From Fusobacterium_C necrophorum_A (GTDB taxonomy: Bacteria > Fusobacteriota > Fusobacteriia > Fusobacteriales > Fusobacteriaceae): a stretch of DNA of 64,000 nt. The notes under the pieces are model-generated. The model saw only the letters and a program-made list of their open reading frames with translations, made no database searches and was not told the DNA's origin. Within the stretch, counting starts at the first letter, position 1. The number at the start of each line of letters is the position of its first letter. The position numbers and the translations under genes were made by a program. The stretch is taken from positions 1 through 64,000 of the forward strand of contig NZ_SBAP01000016.1 of assembly GCF_004134945.1 (NCBI RefSeq), in the 5' to 3' direction. Below, piece after piece: positions 59,057-64,000 of the stretch.

Positions 59057-59797
59057 ATGAAAAAAAATTTTATAATAGCAATTTTTTGTTCATTCGCTGC
59101 ATTTAGTTATGCAGAAGAAAAAATGTCAGGAGTAAATTTAGGAATTACAGCTTCTCATGCAAAAGAAATATATAAGGTAAGTGCAAAAGAAAAATATTCT
59201 GTCTTACCTCTTATTTCAGTAAATTACAAAGATTTTTACATCAATCAATCCGAGCTGGGATACCAATTTCAAGTTCACGACAATTTTCTAATTTCCGGAT
59301 ATTTTGATTTTTTAGATGGATATCCTGTTAAAGGAAAAGATATGAAAAAAGACTATAAAAGTATTCAAACAAGAAGAAGTCAAATTGCTGGAGGAGGAAG
59401 AATTACTTACTTTAAAGATAATTTTCAAACTTCCATCTTCGCACAAGGAGGAAAAAGAGGAAGCTCAACCGGAGCAGATCTTAGTTTAAGTTTTCCTCTT
59501 ACGGAAAAATTATTTTTTACAACGGGTCTTAATTATACGATATATTCTAAAAATTTCACAAATTATTATTTTGGAGTACATAAGAAAGATCTTGGTGGAA
59601 AATTAACTAAGGTTTATTCTCCGAAGGCATCTTATTCTTATGGAGCGGAAGCTGCTCTGGAATATCAAATTACTGAGCCGTTCTCTGTATTTACTTCGGT
59701 ATCGGCAACAAATTACTCCAAAGAGATTACCAACTCTCCTTTAGTAAAAGATAAAACCAATATCTCTACTACAATAGGATTACAATACTCTTTTTAA
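59057..59797 (+). CDS. MipA/OmpV-family outer-membrane barrel protein
   Basis: A 246-residue protein with signal peptide (1-19, ending SYA) and a terminal aromatic strand GLQYSF. The second half follows MipA/OmpV: FTNYYFGVHKKDLGGKLTKV, SPKASYSYGAEAALEYQITE and SVSATNYSKEITNSPLVKDK, the last being the conserved SPxVxxxxx end motif. MipA links lytic transglycosylase and PBP1B in E. coli; OmpV-type members are porins or host-contact proteins, and several are induced by envelope stress. It is 18 bases downstream of the omptin gene with RBS AAGGAGGA and so is cotranscribed. Confidence 0.85.
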   Translation: MKKNFIIAIFCSFAAFSYAEEKMSGVNLGITASHAKEIYKVSAKEKYSVLPLISVNYKDFYINQSELGYQFQVHDNFLISGYFDFLDGYPVKGKDMKKDYKSIQTRRSQIAGGGRITYFKDNFQTSIFAQGGKRGSSTGADLSLSFPLTEKLFFTTGLNYTIYSKNFTNYYFGVHKKDLGGKLTKVYSPKASYSYGAEAALEYQITEPFSVFTSVSATNYSKEITNSPLVKDKTNISTTIGLQYSF

Positions 59798-59869
59798 GAA
59801 TTTCCGATAGATAGTTTAAAACAGTATTGGAATTCTTATTGAGTAGCATTGCTAAAGAATCTTAAAAGA

Positions 59870-59920
59870 AAAAACCTTCCAGTCTATGTTCTCATAGTAA
59901 CATATCTCTGGGAGGTTTTT
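59870..59920. terminator. Bidirectional terminator
   Basis: AAAAACCTTCCAG pairs with CTGGGAGGTTTTT (one wobble) with a nested TATGTT/AACATA helix; T runs on both strands. It separates the convergent MipA-type and asparaginase genes. Confidence 0.85.
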
Positions 59921-59993
59921 AAATTTATACAAACTTATCTATAAACTCTTATTCTATAGTTCTACCCGAATTTTAAAGATTTATAATAGTTTT

Positions 59994-60980
59994 TTAAGAA
60001 ATTTCTCCTGCAAAATTCTTTTGAAAATTCTCTTGAATTTCTCCATAACTATATTTTTTCCCAAGCAAATACATCAATTTTGCGATACTGGCTTCTGTTG
60101 TCATATCTTTGGCAGAAATTACTCCCAAGGAGAGAAAATTCTGGCTACAAGCATACTTTCCATGTTCTACACTTCCACGGATACATTGTGTCACGTTAAT
60201 AACCGGAATTTGTCTTTCCTGTAGTTCCTTCAAAAAGCTTAAAAAATTAGCGGAAGTAGGAGCATTTCCATTTCCGAAGGTTTTTAAGATAATCCCCTTG
60301 ATTTGAGATTGTAGAATACTATGATAAAAATTGACATTCATTCCCGGAAAAATTTCTAAGACTAAAATATCGGAAGAAAGCTCTTCCTCCAGTCGAAAGT
60401 GCTCTTTTGGAGGAGAGAGAATTTTATCCCACGAAATTTTAATTTCAGCACCGATTTCCCCAAGAACGGGATAATTAGGCGAAGAAAAACCAAAATAATT
60501 GGTAGCATCGACTTTTTTGGAACGATTTCCTCGAAGTAAAGTATCTCGAAATAAAATGCAGACTTCCGGAATTTCATATTGGGAAGCAATTTGAATGGCT
60601 GTGATTAAGTTTTGTAAAGCATCACTTCTCGGTTTTGCAAGAGGAACTTGAGAACCGGTGAAAATAATGGGTTTTCCCAAATTTTTACAGAGAAAAGAAA
60701 GAATGGAAGCAGTATAGGCCATGGTATCCGTTCCATGCAGAATGACAAAACCCTTATAATTATCGTAATTTTCTTTTATAATTTTTGCCAATTCCAACCA
60801 GATGCTCGGGTTCATATCCGAAGAATCGACCAGATTTTGCATTTGATAGTAATCAACCGAAAAATCCCATAGAATGGGATGATTTTTTGTGATTTCTTTC
60901 CAATTTTTACTGGGGTGCAAGGGTTCTCCTATCATGCCAATGGTTCCACCTGTATTAATTAGCAAAATTTGATGTTTCAT
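59994..60980 (-). CDS. ansA: L-asparaginase, type I (cytoplasmic)
   Basis: A 328-residue amidohydrolase turning asparagine into aspartate and ammonia. It begins ILLINTGGTIGMIGE, with nucleophile Thr13; the second active segment is VILHGTDTMAYTASILSFL; IIFTGSQVPLAKPRSDALQN and FRDTLLRGNRSKKVDATNYF are family-specific. No signal peptide, so it is the cytosolic form. I prefer ATG 60980, as the ATG at 60986 abuts the GGAGAGG site. Transcribed divergently from the radical SAM gene. Confidence 0.92.
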   Translation of the reverse strand: MKHQILLINTGGTIGMIGEPLHPSKNWKEITKNHPILWDFSVDYYQMQNLVDSSDMNPSIWLELAKIIKENYDNYKGFVILHGTDTMAYTASILSFLCKNLGKPIIFTGSQVPLAKPRSDALQNLITAIQIASQYEIPEVCILFRDTLLRGNRSKKVDATNYFGFSSPNYPVLGEIGAEIKISWDKILSPPKEHFRLEEELSSDILVLEIFPGMNVNFYHSILQSQIKGIILKTFGNGNAPTSANFLSFLKELQERQIPVINVTQCIRGSVEHGKYACSQNFLSLGVISAKDMTTEASIAKLMYLLGKKYSYGEIQENFQKNFAGEIS

Positions 60981-61011
60981 TTCCATCCTCTCCTTTCATT
61001 TTCTCATACTT

Positions 61012-61044
61012 ATTCTAGCATAAAAATATCTTCTATGCTAGAAT
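61012..61044. promoter_or_regulatory. Divergent palindromic promoter region
   Basis: ATTCTAGCATA (61012-61022) and TATGCTAGAAT (61034-61044) form a perfect 11-bp inverted repeat with an 11-bp gap. Each arm ends in an extended -10 (TGCTAGAAT), one per strand, each about 30 bases from its start codon. It may be two face-to-face promoters or an operator. Confidence 0.5.
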
Positions 61045-61073
61045 AGATTAGAAAGAAAAAAGGAGTTGTATCT

Positions 61074-62021
61074 ATGAAAAGATTTTATTCTTTGAATGAT
61101 TATTTTCAAGATCATTTCGGGGAAAAAATATATAAAGTTTCTTTAGATGGTGGATTTACTTGTCCTAATCGAGACGGAAGCATTGGAATTGGAGGATGTA
61201 TCTTCTGTAGTGAGAAAGGAAGTGGAGAATTCACAGGAGATAGACATAAAAATATTTATCAGCAAATAGAAGAACAATTGGAGCTCATTTCAAAAAAATT
61301 TCCAACAGGAAGAGTAATTGCCTATTTTCAAAATTTTACCAATACCTATGCCGATGTCGATACTTTACGGAAACGATATGAAGAGGCTCTTACACATCCT
61401 CGAGTTATGGGACTTGCCATTGCAACTCGTCCTGATTGCTTGGGTGAAGAAGTTTTACACTTATTGGAGGAGTTTCAGCAAAAAACTTTTTTATGGGTTG
61501 AATTGGGATTGCAGACAATTAATGAGGAAGTGGCGGAATTTTTTCATAGAGGTTATCCTCTTTCCGTTTACACGGAAGCCTGTTCCCGGCTAAGAAAATA
61601 CGGGATCAAATTTGTAACTCATATTCTTTTAGGACTCCCGAAAGAAAAGGAAGAAGACGGCTTACAAACAGCTCTCTATGCTCAAGAATGTGGAACATGG
61701 GGAATAAAAATTCATTGTCTATACATACAAAAAAACACATATTTGGAACAACTTTATCTCAATCATGAAATAAAAATACAAAAAAAAGAAGAATTTGTGA
61801 AAAAAGTGGTTACAATCTTGGAGAATTTATCATATAATATAGTTATCCATAGATTGACGGGAGATGGAGAAAAAGAGACTCTTCTTGCTCCTCTATGGAC
61901 TTTGCATAAACGAGATGTTCTGAATAGCATACAAAAAGAGTTGAAACTACGGGAAAAGCGAAATAAAACTAAGGTGGTAAGAAAGAATGAGTGTAATTTT
62001 AAAACTAAAGATGATGCGTGA
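61074..62021 (+). CDS. Radical SAM protein, YhcC/TIGR01212 family
   Basis: A 315-residue iron-sulfur enzyme. The cluster motif is CPNRDGSIGIGGCIFCSEKG, with Cys spacing of the YhcC group, which is longer than the usual CxxxCxxC. Further motifs are IAYFQNFTNTYADVDTLRKR, LAIATRPDCLGEEVL and FLWVELGLQTINEEVAEFFH, then THILLGLPKEKEEDGLQTAL. Reaction unknown for the whole family. A C-terminal basic tail overlaps the next gene by 35 bases. RBS AAAGGAGTTG. Confidence 0.9.
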   Translation: MKRFYSLNDYFQDHFGEKIYKVSLDGGFTCPNRDGSIGIGGCIFCSEKGSGEFTGDRHKNIYQQIEEQLELISKKFPTGRVIAYFQNFTNTYADVDTLRKRYEEALTHPRVMGLAIATRPDCLGEEVLHLLEEFQQKTFLWVELGLQTINEEVAEFFHRGYPLSVYTEACSRLRKYGIKFVTHILLGLPKEKEEDGLQTALYAQECGTWGIKIHCLYIQKNTYLEQLYLNHEIKIQKKEEFVKKVVTILENLSYNIVIHRLTGDGEKETLLAPLWTLHKRDVLNSIQKELKLREKRNKTKVVRKNECNFKTKDDA

Positions 62022-62838
62022 AAATTTTAGTAAAATGGAACAAAAAATAGCAGACTACATTTTAAATCATCCGGAAGAGGTAAAACAATTGACAACTTAT
62101 CAAGTTGCAAAGATTTGTAAAACAAGTCAGGCTTCTATCGTTCGTTTTGCAAAAAAAATGGGCTTTTCCGGTTATCCGGATTTTAAACTTTCTCTAAGCC
62201 AAGACATTGGAGTTCGTTCTGCAAAAAAACAAGTCAACATTATTGATAGTGAAATCAATTCCGATGACAGTCTACAAGAAGTATGCCAAAAAGTAGCTCA
62301 TGAAAATGTCAGGGCGATTGAGGATACCTATTCTCTTTTAGATTTTAAAGAACTGGAAAAAGCGGTAAAAGCATTGGAGAAGGCAAAAAGAATTATGATA
62401 CTCGGTGCCGGATTTTCAGGAGTTGTTGCGAAAGATTTATCCTATAAACTTCTGGAATTGGGAAAAGATGTCGTGTTTGAAATGGACTTTCATATACAGC
62501 TTAGCTTGTTATCGACCATGGGAGCAAAGGATATTTTATTTGTCATTTCCTATAGCGGAAAGACGAAGGAAGTCTATGAAATTACGAAAAAAGCAAGAGA
62601 ACGAGGAATTTTGATTATCACTTTAACTACTATTGCAGGAAATCCTATTCGTGACTTGGGAGACATTTCTTTAAATACAGTGGAATTGAATAAAAATTTT
62701 AGAGCAACGGCTCTTTCTCCAAGAATTTCACAAATGACAGTCATTGATATGTTATATGTCCGATTGATTTTAGAAAATAAAGAGATGGAAGAAAATATAT
62801 TGGAAGCTATGGAAATAGTCAAAAATTTTAAACTATAA
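61987..62838 (+). CDS. RpiR/MurR-family transcriptional regulator
   Basis: A 283-residue regulator. N-terminal HTH_6 (about 1-77): FSKMEQKIADYILNHPEEVK, then LTTYQVAKICKTSQASIVRF and AKKMGFSGYPDFKLSL. C-terminal SIS domain (about 130-260): MILGAGFSGVVAKDLSYKL and LFVISYSGKTKEVYEITKKA, which binds a phosphosugar. The downstream nagB makes glucosamine 6-phosphate or N-acetylmuramic/sialic intermediates the likely ligands. Its start lies within the radical SAM gene and RBS AAGGTGG-like sequence precedes it. Confidence 0.9.
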   Translation: MSVILKLKMMRENFSKMEQKIADYILNHPEEVKQLTTYQVAKICKTSQASIVRFAKKMGFSGYPDFKLSLSQDIGVRSAKKQVNIIDSEINSDDSLQEVCQKVAHENVRAIEDTYSLLDFKELEKAVKALEKAKRIMILGAGFSGVVAKDLSYKLLELGKDVVFEMDFHIQLSLLSTMGAKDILFVISYSGKTKEVYEITKKARERGILIITLTTIAGNPIRDLGDISLNTVELNKNFRATALSPRISQMTVIDMLYVRLILENKEMEENILEAMEIVKNFKL

Positions 62839-62847
62839 GGAGGAAAT

Positions 62848-63675
62848 ATGCGAGTTATTATTACAGAAAAAAATGTAGTTGATTGGACTGCTGTGTACGT
62901 AGCAAGAAAAATCAAAGAATTTCAGCCTACAAAAGAGAAACCCTTTGTATTAGGCTTGCCAACCGGAGGAACTCCTCTGGGAATGTATAAAAGATTGATT
63001 CAATTTTATCAAGATGGCTTACTATCGTTTGAAAATGTCATTACTTTTAATATGGATGAATATGTGGGATTGGAAGCAGCAAATGAACAAAGCTATCACT
63101 ACTATATGAAACATCATTTTTTTGACCATATCGACATTCCGAAAGAAAATATCAATATTTTAGACGGAATGGCAGAAGATTATGCCAAAGAATGCCAAGA
63201 ATATGAAGAAAAAATAAAAAAAGCAGGAGGAATTCATCTTTTCTTGGGAGGGGTCGGAGAAGACGGACATATTGCTTTTAACGAACCGGGTTCTTCTTTG
63301 AGTTCTCGAACCAGAAGTAAAGAATTGACGACAGACACCATTTTGGCAAATGCAAGATTTTTTAATAATGACATAACAAAGGTTCCCAAACTGGCTTTAA
63401 CTGTTGGAGTTGGTACAATCTTGGAGGCAAAAGAAGTTCTGATTATGGTAAACGGCTTAAAAAAAGCACGAGCCTTGCATAAAGGAATTGAAGAAGGAGT
63501 TAATCATCTTTGGACGATTTCCGCTTTACAATTACATGAAAAGGGAATTATTGTTACGGATGAAGCAGCATGCCATGAACTTATGGTGGGAACTTATCGC
63601 TACTATAAAGACATTGAAAAAGATAATTTGGATACAGAGCAATTGATCGAAGATTTTTATCGAGAATATAGATAA
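62848..63675 (+). CDS. nagB: Glucosamine-6-phosphate deaminase
   Basis: A 275-residue enzyme converting glucosamine 6-phosphate to fructose 6-phosphate and ammonia, the last step of amino-sugar catabolism. FVLGLPTGGTPLGMYKRLIQ binds the phosphate; TFNMDEYVGL carries the catalytic Asp; FLGGVGEDGHIAFNEPGSSL carries the His-Glu relay; SRTRSKELTTDTILANARFF and HLWTISALQLH close the site. Length and motifs match the allosteric hexameric E. coli type. Ten bases after the RpiR-type regulator, RBS AAGGAGGA. nagA is not in the window. Confidence 0.97.
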   Translation: MRVIITEKNVVDWTAVYVARKIKEFQPTKEKPFVLGLPTGGTPLGMYKRLIQFYQDGLLSFENVITFNMDEYVGLEAANEQSYHYYMKHHFFDHIDIPKENINILDGMAEDYAKECQEYEEKIKKAGGIHLFLGGVGEDGHIAFNEPGSSLSSRTRSKELTTDTILANARFFNNDITKVPKLALTVGVGTILEAKEVLIMVNGLKKARALHKGIEEGVNHLWTISALQLHEKGIIVTDEAACHELMVGTYRYYKDIEKDNLDTEQLIEDFYREYR

Positions 63676-63684
63676 AGATAAAAA

Positions 63685-63720
63685 GAAAGAGAGAAGTCAA
63701 AAGGATTTCTCTCTCTTTTT
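63685..63720 (+). terminator. Rho-independent terminator after nagB
   Basis: AAAGAGAGAA/TTCTCTCTTT stem with an 11-base loop and T run. Confidence 0.85.
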
Positions 63721-63823
63721 CTATCGAATCGTCCGATATTTATTTTTATGTATTTCTTTATAGGAAAAAGTTTAAAAATTATTTCAAATAAATTATTATT
63801 TTTATAAATCAAATAATAAAAAT

Positions 63824-63845
63824 ACATATAATGATAATTATATGT
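63824..63845. promoter_or_regulatory. Fur-box-like palindrome in AT-rich terminal region
   Basis: ACATATAATGATAATTATATGT is nearly self-complementary and contains AATGATAAT, matching the first two hexamers of the Fur consensus. The rest of 63721-64000 is AT-rich with no ORF. The controlled gene would lie beyond the right edge. Confidence 0.4.
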
Positions 63846-64000
63846 GCTAAAATAAGAATAATAATTATTATTTTAAAATAATTTAGATAAATTTAGAAAA
63901 TTAGGATAGAAATTTCTCTTTTTCTTGCTTGACTAAGAATACTTCTATTGTAAATCTCTTTCTTTCTATTTTCCGAAAAAAGACATAAAAAATATTATCG

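Noticed and set aside
1..64000. tRNA, rRNA or prophage genes
   Set aside because: No cloverleaf arms with conserved T-loop, no rRNA segments and no phage structural or integrase genes were found in the gaps.

Overview
The window looks like a Fusobacterium chromosome, closest in style to the F. necrophorum group; the species-level guess is inference. The DNA is very AT-rich with A/T-ending codons. Many genes are Firmicutes-like (opp-type ABC operons, M42 peptidase, purine operon), yet the cell clearly has an outer membrane: a TonB-dependent receptor, an RND tripartite pump, an omptin-like protease and a MipA/OmpV barrel. No rRNA, tRNA, CRISPR array, prophage or intact insertion sequence was found.

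Layout. 1-1.1 kb: a MerR-type promoter in front of flavodoxin and SDR remnants, then a cysteine hydrolase. 1.3-6.4 kb: a five-gene Opp/Nik-type ABC importer. 6.5-20.4 kb: housekeeping and transport genes (two Cof-type HAD phosphatases, a PotD-like binding protein, a DNA polymerase beta clamp, a SpoU methyltransferase, EIIA-Glc, a YheO-like regulator, an NSS symporter, a rhodanese built on a CoA-disulfide-reductase tail, a peptide-binding lipoprotein, an M42 aminopeptidase and an AlbA_2 regulator), interspersed with decayed genes. 20.7-32.2 kb: HU, then a purLECFMNHD operon behind a purine-riboswitch-like leader and a 38-codon ORF overlapped by a terminator. 32.2-38.6 kb: a metallo-beta-lactamase-fold hydrolase, murI, a LysE exporter, an acetyltransferase, a deoxyinosine glycosylase, a small Cys-rich protein under a CsoR/FrmR-type operator, and lepA. 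38.7-43.6 kb: a TonB receptor divergent from a FecBCD-type iron-chelate importer. 43.9-54.1 kb: a MORN/YwqK protein, an RND efflux operon, malY/patB, truB and typA. 54.3-59.8 kb: histidine kinase, response regulator, two CPBP-family membrane proteins, an omptin-like protease and a MipA/OmpV protein. 60-63.7 kb: L-asparaginase, a YhcC-like radical SAM protein, an RpiR regulator and nagB.

How they work together. The purine genes give every step from PRPP to IMP except PurB (and PurK, if needed), and their leader suggests control by purine and possibly by translation of a short peptide. The iron block (receptor, periplasmic binding protein, permease, ATPase) is a complete outer-to-inner-membrane uptake route. 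The 54.3-59.8 kb block reads as an envelope-sensing module: a two-component pair followed by inner-membrane and outer-membrane proteases. It is the best candidate here for an undescribed system. Other points worth checking are a PurF lacking its catalytic N-terminal cysteine, a terminator repeat family with compensatory changes, and the operator-controlled Cys-rich mini-protein. At least six gene remnants lie in the first 35 kb, pointing to ongoing gene loss.
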